This document shows, in pieces, positions 12,734 to 24,100 of a DNA stretch of 64,000 nucleotides. Both the position numbers and the translations under genes were made by a program. The DNA lies in contig QANT01000898.1 of the NCBI GenBank assembly GCA_003254885.1, forward strand, positions 1-64,000, read 5' to 3'. The notes under the pieces are model-generated. The model saw only the letters and a list, made by a program, of their open reading frames with translations. It did no database searches and had not been told where the DNA came from. Source of the DNA: Purshia tridentata. Its lineage: Eukaryota; Streptophyta; Magnoliopsida; Rosales; Rosaceae. Every line of letters begins with the position of its first letter. Positions within the stretch are counted from its first letter, which is position 1.

Positions 12734-14987
12734 AAGTCAACGTTGCAATAAGTTCTACACATTTTTAGGTATCATAATCTTTCCATACCGATTCTGACCT
12801 AAATAAATAAGTCTTAACAAAATAGTTGGATTTCGAAAAAGAGAAGTTGTGAAAATAACAGATTATTTAAACATAGAAACTATAATTTATATCTTATAAA
12901 CATGATGCAACAACAATGAATGAGGGGATAGGTTGTCAAGGGTTACCATTTCCTCAACTTGTCTACATGTTACAAATAGATCGATGACCATATTGTGAAG
13001 ATTACACTTTAGAATTTAGAAGTTACTCAAGGCTTCTCTCCTCCACACAATTTTGTCATTTGGTTGGCACACCGCCAAGCTTCAGGAAGGCCCACATATA
13101 TTCTTGCGTGGTTCCAACTCCAAAACTCATTAGGTAGCAGCAGCCGACAAAAGGGTAAGCGTGAGCCATGATATATACACACATGCCAACATAAACCACA
13201 AGGCATAACATGTATAAATTTATGGCTTCTTGTTACATCAACTAGGCTTTCTACAGAAAGGTGGGTTATGAAAACCACAAAAGAAAATGGAAGCAACCAT
13301 TCCTAGAATCTTCCCTAATGCAAATGAAAGGAGGGAGAAGGCAAGAGGAGAGGAAATTTTCAAACGAAAGAAACATGAAATGATACTTGTCCTTAAGTGT
13401 CATAAGATATCATGTACCAGTACAGCAGAATAACTTAACACCTAAAGCAGAAATCCTCCAAAATTTAATTGCACATCATAATTAACTGAAGAGCAGCATC
13501 AACTCTATTGCATTAGCAAGTTCACAAAACTCACAACTTGCTCTTTCAAATATGATTACAAACAAAAAAGTCAGAATAAGCTAAGGAGAAAAAAGCCAAG
13601 TAACAAAGATAAAAGACACAAATATCGCACATTTGAAACTATGTGGCAGGATGTATATGAACTTAATTTTCAACACAAACTAACCCAAATAAATGGCAGA
13701 AGACGCAACAAACATAATGGAGGAGTGTTTTGACCACACAAAAAAAAAAAAGTGACCAATTTACGTTATATTGGGAATATAGATATTTCATCTCAACGGA
13801 CTATAAAAAACAAGTCACTGGAGCAGCATGCAGAGAACCCACAGAATGTGAAGTCTACATCAAATCCCATATTTCATAAAAATAATGCATGCAGTAATAT
13901 CCTATTTCAATGTAAAAAAAGGAAGAAAATTTTCACTTACTATTACTGAAATTCAACCAAACAAAGAAGTCATAATATGGACTATATAGAAAATGAAGAT
14001 CCCCAATTAATGTGCCTAGGTGCTACAAGTGACCGGCATGAAAATGAACTACTTCTCAATTTATTCCCCATAAATATATAATCTCAAATTTCACACCAAG
14101 TGAGAGAGAACAATTGTTGTACATAATAACTGAAGTAGAAGTTCCAACTAGCAGTAAAGCCAAAAAATTTTGGATGAAAAAAACCAACTAGCAGCGTTAT
14201 ATCATAAAGAAGTTCAAGGACATTAACAGAAAACAGGGGAGGTATTGTCATCTCTACTCAACAAAGAAACAAATCCCTATTTCAGCAAACCATTGACCAC
14301 AAAAGTTATAATATCCTTTTCAATAAGTTCTACATTTTAGATCAAGATCGATCAGATAACAAAACACAACTAATAGAAACAGAATATCAGATGAAGTGAA
14401 GCAGCAACAGAATCACACCAGTCCATATAATCAATCGAAAGATTTCATTGTCTGCATTCATGAAATCACCATAACCATTTAAAGCATTTGCGCCCAAGAA
14501 GCTTCTCAAGGACCTGAACCAAATACCCATTCACCACTCAAAACATGTAATCAAATCCAAATAAAACAAAATTTAAAGCTTCTGCAATCAAAATCGTAAA
14601 AGGAAAACATAAAAAATCAAAAGACAGTACAACTGATTAGTCAATTACTGCAAAGCCTTGTAAATTAGTTGACTAACTAAAAAGATTCATGACTCACTAT
14701 ATATAAGCAAATCACACAAAACTTGATTCCAAAAAACGTGAGTTTTGTAAATCACCTAATTCAACATCAAGGGGAAATATTCATGAATCATAAGCAGCTA
14801 TGCACAGAGCACACATGATAAAATTGACTGACGCAACAGGGACATGTAAGCCAACAACACGGCGCAAAAACAAAACCAAGAACTTTTCTATTAAGTTTGG
14901 CATTTTAGAACAATTCTGATATTGCAAGTTAAAATTAGCAAATATATATGGGAAAAAAAAACGAAAAATAAGAATACAAAGATTACC
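12734..14987 (-). other. Probable spliced 3' untranslated region of the UBA2-type gene
   Basis: The coding exon of the UBA2-type gene reads TGA then G|GTAATC on the minus strand, so a good splice donor starts two bases after the stop codon (intron from 14986). A plausible acceptor is TTTGGTTCAG|GTCC, with the exon beginning at 14513. That would put a 473-bp intron after the stop and the 3' UTR further downstream. The transcript end is not visible. Nothing coding was found in the rest of the stretch on either strand. Confidence 0.5.
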
Positions 14988-16118
14988 TCAGTAGTAAGGT
15001 GGCATGCCCTGGTACAGTCCTCCCGGCGGGACTCTAGGCACTGGAGGAGGCTGGTAATGCTGCGAAGGAAGCGACGATGCTAAACCATAATGTGGACCAT
15101 CTGAATACCCTCCATGAGGCATTCCTATCGAACTCGGCGGCATCCTTGCATTGAATTCAGCTGGTGGCGGCATTCCATATACACCTCCCAAATTCGCATT
15201 ATACCTCCCCCCGAAGTTATTACTGGGAGGCACCAGCCCCGGTTGATGCCCACCGGGAAAACCCGAATACGAACCCGCCTGAGGTGGCGGTCCCTGAAAC
15301 ATCCCTGGTATTGAAGCTTGCTGCGGTGGGACGCCAGAATTATCGCCGGGAGGCGCTTGAAGCCCTCCAGCTTTGCTCTTCTTGTTGTCCACAGCCAATT
15401 TGCAAGCCACCTGATGCCCGTCTATGCTCTTAATGGGATCGAGGAGCGCGGCCTTGGCTCCGTCCTCGGTCTTGTACACGAAGAAAGCAAAACCCTTTGA
15501 TTTTCCGGTGGCCTTGTCGAACCCCAATGGGCCTTCCTCAATCTCTCCGTAGATTGAAAAAGTAGACAACAATCTCTCGGAGGAGATATCAAACGGTACG
15601 CTGCCCACGTAAATCTTCCTGGCGGAGACGTCGGCGCTGCTACTACTGTTATTGAACGACGCCGAAAGCCCGACGGCGGCGAACTGGGTCACGGTGACTC
15701 TGCCGTCGATCTTTTTACTGGGTTCTTTGAGAGCGATGAGCGCGGAGTCGGCGTGCTTGAAGGTGACGAAGCCGTAGCCCTTGGATTTGCCGGTGGACTT
15801 GTCGAGGATGACGATGGCCTCGTCGAGCTCGCCGAAGGCGGAGAAGAGGGAGCGGAGGGAGTCGGAGGTGGTCTCGGCGCCAAGGCCGCGGATGAAGAGC
15901 TTGCGGAGGGTGGAGTCTTTGTCGTTGACGGATCGCACGGAGTCCAGGACGTCGGGATGGCGAACGATGGCGTTTTGGAGGATTTCGATGATTTGGTCCT
16001 GCGTCAAGGGTTGGAGGAGCTTCCGGGCGTCGTCTTGGGTTAGAGAGGTGGGTTGTGAAGGTGGGGATGTGGAAACGATGCCGTTTTCTTCGGTTTTGCG
16101 CTTCTTTGTGAAGTCCAT
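14988..16118 (-). CDS. UBA2C: UBP1-associated protein 2 (UBA2) type RNA-binding protein
   Basis: A nuclear RNA-binding protein with two RRMs, of the plant UBA2 group, which binds U-rich 3' UTRs and affects mRNA stability and stress or wound responses. One coding exon gives 376 residues. The start is placed at [13 protein letters not shown] because the frame-open sequence upstream does not resemble the family. A basic KKRK near the N-terminus may be a nuclear signal. RRM1 has RNP2 KLFIRGL (73-79) and RNP1 KGYGFVTF (113-120). RRM2 has RNP2 KIYVGSV (168-174) and RNP1 KGFAFFVY (208-215). The C-terminal third is rich in Gly, Pro, Gln and Tyr. UBA2C is my best subgroup guess; UBA2A or UBA2B remain possible. 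It faces PTF2 across about 400 bases. Confidence 0.88.
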   Translation of the reverse strand: MDFTKKRKTEENGIVSTSPPSQPTSLTQDDARKLLQPLTQDQIIEILQNAIVRHPDVLDSVRSVNDKDSTLRKLFIRGLGAETTSDSLRSLFSAFGELDEAIVILDKSTGKSKGYGFVTFKHADSALIALKEPSKKIDGRVTVTQFAAVGLSASFNNSSSSADVSARKIYVGSVPFDISSERLLSTFSIYGEIEEGPLGFDKATGKSKGFAFFVYKTEDGAKAALLDPIKSIDGHQVACKLAVDNKKSKAGGLQAPPGDNSGVPPQQASIPGMFQGPPPQAGSYSGFPGGHQPGLVPPSNNFGGRYNANLGGVYGMPPPAEFNARMPPSSIGMPHGGYSDGPHYGLASSLPSQHYQPPPVPRVPPGGLYQGMPPYY

Positions 16119-16518
16119 GGTGTGTCTGCGAGTGTGTGGTAAATTTGGGATTTTGGGCGAGGACTTGGACTCACAACTTTGTATAAACCCTAAGCCTTCA
16201 CCTGCTGCAGATATATTCGCAATCCTTCTGGGTGGATTGGACGATTCTTTCTTTGATGTCGTTTTGTTATGCTCAACTAACACGACTTGTCGTTTTCATA
16301 TACTAACTTGGGGTTGCGAAATTGCGAAATTGCGAATTGCGATCTAATTTGTTGGCCCAATATCATGTATGGGCCTCAAAACTTCAAACTTATACATGAC
16401 TAGTATATGAAAAATTGAACGTAAGGCAATAGTTGTATACAAATTTAATGTAGTATACCGTAGGGTTAGGGTAATGGTGTGAAACCCTTACACCTTAATT
16501 TCCACTAATCATCCAAAC
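16119..16518. promoter_or_regulatory. Shared bidirectional promoter of the UBA2-type gene and PTF2
   Basis: The two start codons face outwards with 400 bases between them, so both promoters must lie here. A telo-box AAACCCTA is at 16185-16192, 67 bases upstream of the UBA2-type start. Two telomere-like units (TAGGGTTAGGGT) are at 16461-16472, about 47 bases before the PTF2 start. In plants, telo-boxes are enriched in promoters of genes for translation and RNA metabolism. I see no obvious TATA box for either gene at the expected distance. Confidence 0.6.
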
Positions 16519-18156
16519 ATGCCTGTCTGCAACCACTGCCATGGCAACTCCTTCATCTGCGACGACATCACCGATAACCTGGTCTGCTCCTTCTGCGGCC
16601 AGCTCCAAGAATTCGACAACTTCCGGGACCAGTATGGCGGCATCAACGGCCCAACTGGCACCTTCGTCCGCGTCGGCACCACCGGAGCCGGCAACATTTA
16701 CAGTTACAAAGACACCAAAATCTACGAGGCCAAGAAGCTCATCGACGACTTGTCGCTCAGGTTGGGCTTGTCGGTCTCCAAAACCAACGACGTTAAGACC
16801 ATGGTCGCCACAATCACCGAAGGTGAGTACGGCCAAGGTAATTGGTTCACTATTTTGATTGGTGCTTGTGCATATGTTGCTATGAGGAGAGATAACAAGT
16901 CCTTGCCCATTGCCGAAGTTGCTTCAGTGATCGGTTACGATGTTTATGAACTTGGTAGGATGATTATGCGTGTTGTTAATTTCCTCGATTTGAAAAAGCC
17001 CGACTTTTCGGAATTTGATATTGTCAATTTGTTCGTGCGGACGCTTAGGAATTCGCCCAGGTTCGTTGGTGTTGGAGGGGATAAGGTGGAGAGGATGCAA
17101 AAACAGGGCATATTTTTGATACATTGTGCCATTAAGTGGTACTTGACCACCGGTCGGAGGCCGCTTCCCATAGTGGCCGCCGTGTTGGTTCTTGTGGCAG
17201 AGTTGAATGGCCTCTGTGTAAAGATTGAGGACTTGGCCAAGGATGTTCATGCCGTCGTTCATACTTGTAGGTTGAGGTATAGAGAGCTTCTTGAGGCGCT
17301 TGTGAAGGTTGCGCAGGCCACCTTGCCTTGGGGGAAGGATGTTACGGTGAAGAATGTTGTTAAGAATGCGCCATTTGTGATTCAGTATATGGAGAAGAAG
17401 TCGATGGCAAAGCCTAGTGGGAAGAAGAAGGATTTGGAGGGCGCTGGGTTGGATTTGGGAGATGTTGTCAGCGAGTGCTTAAGGAAAGATATTGGATATG
17501 GGACTGATTTGAACTTTGATGAAGATAATTCTGCAACACAAATGGATATGCTAAAGCTTTCAAATGATTGTCAGTATTTTGATGTAGAAGATGGTGGGTG
17601 TGCATTGGGTGTTGATGACATAAATAGGCTAAAGCTTTCACATGAATGCTTATCCATGGTTTACTCAAAGTTTTTAGAAGAGGTTGAGAATGTTAAGTCC
17701 TCTGGGGGGCTTGGAGAGGTTCGTGGAAGAAAAAAAAGGCGGGTTTTTGAGCTCCATGCTTGTACAGAGTGGTGGAATGGAAAGTCGGAGTTGAGCAAAA
17801 AGCTTATACTTAAGAAGATATTGGAGAAAGATGTAGGGTTGGATGCTATGCCCCCATCATTTGTTGCTGGTTTCAAGGCTTATAAGAGGAGGAGAGAAAA
17901 GATAAATACTGCAAAATTGCGAATTGATAGAATTATGCATCCATCAAATGCTCATTCAGGTGACAACAGCAACACATGCATTTCTGAAGAGGTACCTGCT
18001 AGGAAGAAGAGAAAGAGAACACCGAAATGTGATACCGATTGGGAAGATTTAATTATTGAAACACTTCTCCTTCATCGAGTAAAAGAGGAGGAAATTGAGA
18101 AGGGGTATTACAATACCTTACTGGAGTTACACGTGTTTGACTCTGGGATTGTGTGA
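16519..18156 (+). CDS. PTF2: Plant-specific TFIIB-related transcription factor PTF2
   Basis: A TFIIB/BRF-like general transcription factor, known in Arabidopsis to be needed for pollen function and embryogenesis. One uninterrupted exon codes for 545 residues. The N-terminal zinc ribbon has C4-x2-C7 and C23-x2-C26. Two cyclin-like repeats follow: the first around 85-170 (ITEGEYGQGNWFTILIGACAY onward), the second around 185-290 (IFLIHCAIKWYLTTGRRPL, then VAAVLVLVAELNG). The C-terminal half is charged, with lysine/arginine runs (GRKKRR, RKKRKR) that may direct it to the nucleus, and two partly similar short segments around 330-380 (DMLKLSNDC, INRLKLSHEC). The family is more divergent than TFIIB or BRF1, and the missing C-terminal BRF homology argues against BRF1. 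The coding part is intronless. Confidence 0.85.
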   Translation: MPVCNHCHGNSFICDDITDNLVCSFCGQLQEFDNFRDQYGGINGPTGTFVRVGTTGAGNIYSYKDTKIYEAKKLIDDLSLRLGLSVSKTNDVKTMVATITEGEYGQGNWFTILIGACAYVAMRRDNKSLPIAEVASVIGYDVYELGRMIMRVVNFLDLKKPDFSEFDIVNLFVRTLRNSPRFVGVGGDKVERMQKQGIFLIHCAIKWYLTTGRRPLPIVAAVLVLVAELNGLCVKIEDLAKDVHAVVHTCRLRYRELLEALVKVAQATLPWGKDVTVKNVVKNAPFVIQYMEKKSMAKPSGKKKDLEGAGLDLGDVVSECLRKDIGYGTDLNFDEDNSATQMDMLKLSNDCQYFDVEDGGCALGVDDINRLKLSHECLSMVYSKFLEEVENVKSSGGLGEVRGRKKRRVFELHACTEWWNGKSELSKKLILKKILEKDVGLDAMPPSFVAGFKAYKRRREKINTAKLRIDRIMHPSNAHSGDNSNTCISEEVPARKKRKRTPKCDTDWEDLIIETLLLHRVKEEEIEKGYYNTLLELHVFDSGIV

Positions 18157-19820
18157 GAGGCTCTGGCAGTTGGAACTGTAATAGGTGGAATATACTTGCT
18201 CTCCTATGCAACTGCATCATCAAAGAGAAATTTTTGTTGGAGTTTGTTTTACTATTGTAAAGCCAGACAATTGATCTGAGTTCACATAATTCTTTTTTCC
18301 TGTTTTTAAACAGAGAAGTTTTGAAATTACAACATCATGTGTATTTGTTTGTTCTCTTAATAGGGCTTTATTCTTTTGTCTCAAAAGGTTACTTAATAAG
18401 AAAGGAAATATTTTTTTCTCAAAGGTTTATCTTTAGTACATATGTGTTGCTTTTTTCTGTTACCTGGCTCATTCATTGCTTTTCTTGGTTTTGGGGGGGG
18501 GAGGGGGGGTGTGATTCGGTCATGACTGCAATACAATGCTTTGTTGGCTATTCTTGAGGGAACTATGAATTTTTTTTTTTATATTTATGTTTTATCATGT
18601 ATTTTTAAAATTCCTAGAAGTTGCATTTATTTCAAAACTCAATCTTCCTAGCAGCAAACCTTTTTCTTGAACTATCTTTCTAGAAATTTCACAAAATACA
18701 TATTCTTTAATCAGCCATTTCATGCTCATCTCAACTTCATGACCCATAAATATGATATATTGGAACTTTCCAGAAAGATAGATTTGAGGCTGTTGGCTTT
18801 TTCTGGACAACACTTATTATTAGTTTCCGTTTTTCCTCTTTGAGTAGGCTGATCAGCTAATTAAATTTCAGAAGGACCAGAGAAACCGAAGAATCATATC
18901 CAACGCAGGTTTGCTAAATGAGTAAGGCTGTTTGTTAGTAGGCTTCAATACACTTAAATAAATTTTGTATTTCTTCCTCCCCCATTTTGTTGTTTATGCA
19001 CTAGTGCTTTGACTTATGATGTCCATTCTATTGCATACATCTAGATGTTGATTGTGGGTCACTCTAGCTTTCTGTTAATAATGTGGAACCTAAAGCAGTA
19101 TAGGATTCTGGGGTTTTTTGAAACTAAAATTGCTGGGTCTCTGCCTCCATGATTCTTATTAGGTAGGAGTAGCTCGATCAAGGTCCGAAGAGCTTAGTGT
19201 GAGATGCTAAGGCTTGCAAGATTAAACTCATTTAATGGTTAACTATAAGAGAAAACAGATACGATTTATGCCCAATTCCAAGCGAATTTCAGATTTCAAA
19301 CTCTCCTTATTTTCTCTTGTCATTTGGGACAGTGAAACTGCGCATTAAGAGCAAGCATGGAATTCTGTACTGACATCAAATCTTCATATCTCATGTTTAT
19401 TTGCTGGATTATCATGCATCCTGCTATCCTGTGAGATTGGATGGGCAATCCATTTAAGTTATTTAACATCTCTTTCTCCTTGAGGAAGGAAGAATAGATT
19501 AATTTGATTAGGAATTTACTGTTGTGCATGCTAGGTATTCATTGCATCATATCTGGTTTCATTAGATCCACTTAACACGTCTGGCCAAAAAAAGAAAATT
19601 CACTTCATATCGTATGATTATCATGAACTGAATTTTTATTTCTCTAGTAGGATATCACAATCAGAAACCTTATCATAAAACAGAAGAGAAGGGGGAAAAA
19701 AAGGAGAAAATGGGCTTCCCCAAAGAGGAAATTGAAGTTGTAAAGTGATGAAATATTGAAGTGTAGGCACCTACTGGACCTTGGCCTGCCTGATAGCCAA
19801 CATGCCATACTCAGCATGCA
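18157..19820. other. Convergent 3' region between PTF2 and the DUF538 gene
   Basis: Both flanking genes end here, so it holds their 3' UTRs. A G-rich run (about 18494-18511) and a T run (about 18570-18580) are simple-sequence tracts. I found no further coding exon or RNA gene. Confidence 0.4.
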
Positions 19821-20234
19821 TTACTGCCCAGCGGCAAATGCCTCAACTGGAAAAGTCTTGGTGATGCCAGCAAGGCTCTTGAAGTGAATTTTTCCAGTGG
19901 GTTGTTCATCAACAATAATCTCACTGACTGGAGGCCAGAGCATGAGCTCCTTAGCCTTCACTCCTTTGAGCTTCTTAATTCTCTTCTTTTCAACATAGCC
20001 TTTAATCTCGGTGTCGTAACTCACAAGCTTGCTGATTATTTTGAAGCTGTGTTCAATCTTCTTCTTCTGCAGTATCCACATGTAGCCGGTGCTCCTCACA
20101 AATCCCACTTCAATTACATCAGCAAGGGGCAGAAGTCCCATTGGAAGCTCAAACTCTGCAAGAAGTGAAGTTGCCAATGCCAGTCCATCTTCATGGCCCT
20201 TCTTCACGATCCCTCCTTCCTTCGGATCTGCCAT
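19821..20234 (-). CDS. DUF538 family protein
   Basis: A single exon encodes 137 residues. DUF538 proteins are small plant proteins of uncertain biochemistry, some linked to trichome size and stress or hydrolase-like activity. The core FELPMGLLPLADVIEVGFVR (about residues 28-47) with the following GYMWILQKKK and the C-terminal GKIHFKSLAGITKTFPVEAF match the family. I see no signal peptide, which fits the cytosolic branch rather than the secreted one. The start codon ATGGCAGATCC is preceded by a leader region that also exists as a near-identical second copy about 390 bases upstream. It converges with PTF2. Confidence 0.85.
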   Translation of the reverse strand: MADPKEGGIVKKGHEDGLALATSLLAEFELPMGLLPLADVIEVGFVRSTGYMWILQKKKIEHSFKIISKLVSYDTEIKGYVEKKRIKKLKGVKAKELMLWPPVSEIIVDEQPTGKIHFKSLAGITKTFPVEAFAAGQ

Positions 20235-20235
20235 G

Positions 20236-20353
20236 ACTCACTACTTTTTGTTTCGTAAAAGTTCCAAAGGATTTAAAGGAAGCAGTACAAGTTGTAAGTA
20301 CTTTGGGGTAAGTGCTTTAATTTATACCAAGTTACTACATGCATGTGACAAAT
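20236..20353 (-). repeat. DUF538 leader/promoter segment, original copy
   Basis: This 118-base block abuts the DUF538 start codon and matches 20622-20739 at 116 of 118 positions. As it includes the immediate leader of the gene, it is the likely source copy. Confidence 0.9.
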
Positions 20354-20585
20354 AGAATGGAGAAAACAAGGTGATTAGCATTGTAGTAGTCACCAAAGTT
20401 TCTATTTATTCCGGTCTTATCCTCATTTTATGATGCACTGGGTGAAGCACTGAAGCACGCTCTAGCTAGGCGTGTTGTGGTCATCACCATATTTTGCTGC
20501 TCTTGTTGGGTTCTATTCTTCTTGTTCGTTGAAGACGGTTGCATTCTGACAAAGGGGTTGCGTTCAGATTGGAATCTAAATTAAG

Positions 20586-20771
20586 AATTATAAGATTCTA
20601 AATTGTAATTATGATGACAAAACTCACTACTTTTTGTTTCTTAAAAGTTCCAAAGGCTTTAAAGGAAGCAGTACAAGTTGTAAGTACTTTGGGGTAAGTG
20701 CTTTAATTTATACCAAGTTACTACATGCATGTGACAAATTATAAGATTCTAAATTGTAATTATGATGACAA
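20586..20771. repeat. Templated insertion: copied leader between 35-base direct repeats
   Basis: The 118-base copy at 20622-20739 lies between two identical 35-base segments, 20586-20620 and 20737-20771, overlapping the second by three bases (AAT). A staggered break filled from both sides, with a patch copied from the nearby DUF538 leader, would give this structure. Only two mismatches imply a recent event. No transposon termini are present. Confidence 0.85.
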
Positions 20772-22914
20772 TATTGTAATCCTAATTCTTAAGCATAATA
20801 TCGATTAAAACTAGGAGTCCACCAATGACCATTATTATATTTAATCAGAAATATGTAGGAATTTTAATCAGTACGTAGTGATCATAATCACAAGTACCAA
20901 CCAGGTTCTCTATATTAATTAGAAGACATGTAGGAATTTTAATTACGGTTAATTCCATGGTTAAACCAATTGAGTTCATAAGACTTGAATTTCAAGCTCC
21001 TTGTACCCAATTCATTTATAATTTAGAGACTTTGGTCCAACTTCTTTATTCAAATGCTAATACATCATCTTCCTATCTCACTCTCTTGACTAAAAAACAA
21101 AAAAGAATCTTTATCAATAGATCAACTCATCACCCAAAAAAGATAAAAGAAGAACATTGAAATACAATGAGGAATGGCCCCACAAGGGGTCTCTAAATAA
21201 GCTTATTTAAAGGATCTCTTATGAGGTCCATTTTGCAGTGCATTATAATTTAATTATCAAAATCTTCTATTTTTAAATCTATATTCAATTATTATGCCCA
21301 AAAATGAGCCAAACTGAAGACCATTTAATCATTTGATAATTTCAATATTTATTGGAAATAATGTGCTTGTCAATTTATTTCTTCATAATTAAATATCTTA
21401 GTGGGCCCAATCCCATGATTGAGATTATATCGTCCATATAAATATTTTTTTTTTTCAAACATAAAATAATGCATGTAGTTTAATTTCTTTTATCAGGATA
21501 ACAATTACAACATTTATTGGTTACCAAAAAAAACAACTTAAAACCATACTTTTCATTCGATGCTATCAGCACTCTTTCCATATTATATTTCTTACATCGA
21601 AAGAACGACCGTGCAAGGCATACATGGGTGGACAACGACCTGAGCTGTACTTGGACGAAATCTCACATGGATATTATTTTATTAAGAAATAAAATGCTGT
21701 TGCACTTCTCATCCAAAAACCAAAAATAAAAAATAAAACAACAAAAACAAGAGACCCCCCATTATTTACGGTGTAAACTATTCTTAAGCCACAACTAACC
21801 TCCTTATTTAGTCTTAAGCCATCGCTTTTAATATTATTAGTTTTACTCTATTATTTTGTCATTTTTTATTTTAAAACCATTATTCATTAATTTTTGAAGA
21901 TAATTATTACAATTAATTAAAAGGTAATATATAATAAGAGCAAATTTTTTGCATCTACCACGTGGCTTAGAAATTAACCATAGTTTGTACTTTTTACAAT
22001 AAATACAATTTAAAATTAAAAAAGAAACTAATATCTACACTAATGTGTAATTCTTTTATTTCTTATTGAGTTAAGATTTAGTTTTGAGTTTTTGTTGAGT
22101 AACACTTTGGTCTAATTTTTTTTGTTCTAACATCATATGTTAAGAGTTACACTTTATAATTTCGTAGAATTACACTTTACTTAATTTTTTTTTAAGAATT
22201 TTTTGTTTTTTATTTTTATATTTTCATAGCTGAAAATTTTTTTTTTGGGTGCATAAAATGTACTTGGTAGCTTATTAATAAAGAATTATATTTTTTGTGG
22301 CTTAAAAATAAATATATTTAAAATTTGGGTTTATGACTAAAAAATATGATAAGTTGTGGCTTATTAATAAAGTACTCGTTAAATGATGGGGAGAAGGACT
22401 TAATCTAGATCCTAATCTCTGTAGTACCTAGTATAATATAAACAATGGCACCAAGAGGGAGGTACAAATATGGATGTGTCCTTACTTTTTCTTTCAATGA
22501 TCGGAACTGTCAATTTTTAATCCGTTCCAAAGAATCATTTTTGTTAAAAAAAATTAGTCAAATTGTTAATTTTTTGATCATCTAAACTCCGCAAACAAAG
22601 ATGGCCCATTAAATATTATTAAAATGATGCTAATAGTAATAAATTACTAAAGAGTTTATTTGATTAATTTTTGAGTGATTTAATTATAAAGTACTAATTA
22701 TGGAAAAAGTTAACTAAAATCACTCAAATCTAATAATTTACTTATAACTCATCTTTAATTTAATTTTTAGGTAACATCAACTTATCCACAATCACAAATT
22801 TAATTTCAAGGTAATAACAACTCACCCATAACCCAAAACCCTAATCATCTACTTCTAAATTTGTTAATAAACATCAAATTTATTAGTTTTCTACTATAAT
22901 CTCCTTTTTTCACT
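20772..22914. other. AT-rich intergenic DNA, possible MITE at 21786-22362
   Basis: No gene is supported. An 11-base inverted pair, AAGCCACAACT at 21786 and AGTTGTGGCTT ending at 22362, encloses AT-rich sequence in which the GTGGCTT and AGCTTATTAATAAAG motifs recur. This could be an old MITE, but no clear target duplication is seen. A 14-base palindrome AAATAAGCTTATTT is near 21196-21209. Confidence 0.35.
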
Positions 22915-23155
22915 TCATATTTGCAGTACAGTTTCATTTCTTCATATTTACAATACAAGTTTCAGTTCTTTATATTTACAATATAATCTTAGTTCTTCAT
23001 ATTTTTAGTAAGTTTCTATCTCCTCCTATTTACAATACAATTGCAGCTCTTCATATTTGCAGTGCAGTTTCAATTCTTCCAATTTCAGTTTCACATTATA
23101 GTTTTAGTTCTTTTAGTTTCAGTTTCACATTACAGTTTTAATTTCAATTTTTACA
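22915..23155. repeat. Minisatellite of degenerate 25-40 base units
   Basis: About six or seven imperfect units carry the theme TTTCAGTTCTTCATATTTACA with variable spacers. The copies are diverged and AT-rich. No coding or regulatory role is visible. Confidence 0.7.
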
Positions 23156-24100
23156 CTTAGGTGGGTGGAGATAGAAGTTGGGATGATGATGATTGATGAG
23201 TATATAAATTAATAAAGATAAATAATATTAAAATAATGATAATACTTTATTGTTAAATCTAATTGATTGGTGCACTAAAGATTAAATATGATGCAAAAAC
23301 ATGTATTTTACAATAATTATTTCTAATTTTTTACTAAAGTAATCTTTCAAGAATTTCTTAAAATGTGAACATTTCTAATCATGAAATTGTAAGTCCGATT
23401 AGATGTTCCTATTTTCTTTAAGAGCGCCTTTACTTGAAGCTCCCTCGCGCCATGGCACTCAACTTTTTCATCCGAGTTCAGGAGACATCTTATTGTGATG
23501 TGATTTCCATACCAAGTACAACCTAAGTAGGAAAAAAAAAACATAAATAAAAGAAAAAATTAACAGAAATAAGAATGTCCTAAAAAATACCCCAAAAGCT
23601 GAGCCTACCAACAATCCAAGACCCTTCACACCTGCAAGACCTGAAAACTTAAACCTACCCACACTTAATGTGGGATGAATATAGTAAGGTTGGTATTAGG
23701 TTCAAAACACTACTGAGTGAGGGATTGTAGATTCAAGCTTCATCAGCTATTTATAGGATCTTATGGCATCAAAGATACAGCAACCCTTCCATTGCCTATA
23801 ACAGCCATATTTCCAAACCTTGGATCTTCCCAATATTCTATTAATGCAATGCCTCATGCTACCTTCCATAGCCAAGAAACTGTCCTAAATTTACTTCCAT
23901 CGTGCATAACCACAGCACCCAACAAGAAAATAGTTGTACAAACAGTCAACAGAACCAAGAAAAATAAACAAACTCAAATATGAATATCAGATATGGTTCA
24001 ACAGAGATTATTCCATTATATGAAGTTCTAGGTAACCCCGACTTCATCAAAGGTAGAATATACCACTCATCATACTAAGTAAGCTCTATAAAAACATAGT
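23156..24100. other. Intergenic DNA beyond the SMG7 3' end
   Basis: Short open frames are present on both strands, but none has recognisable domains or codon structure. The SMG7 transcript probably ends at its right-hand side. Nothing else is supported. Confidence 0.35.

Noticed and set aside
16119-16283. Upstream extension of the UBA2-type protein by 55 residues
   Set aside because: The frame is open to an earlier ATG, but the extra residues do not resemble the family. The MDFTKKRK start matches relatives in position and type.
15164-16347. Long plus-strand frames opposite the UBA2-type gene
   Set aside because: They are antisense shadows of a GC-rich coding exon with two clear RRMs on the minus strand.
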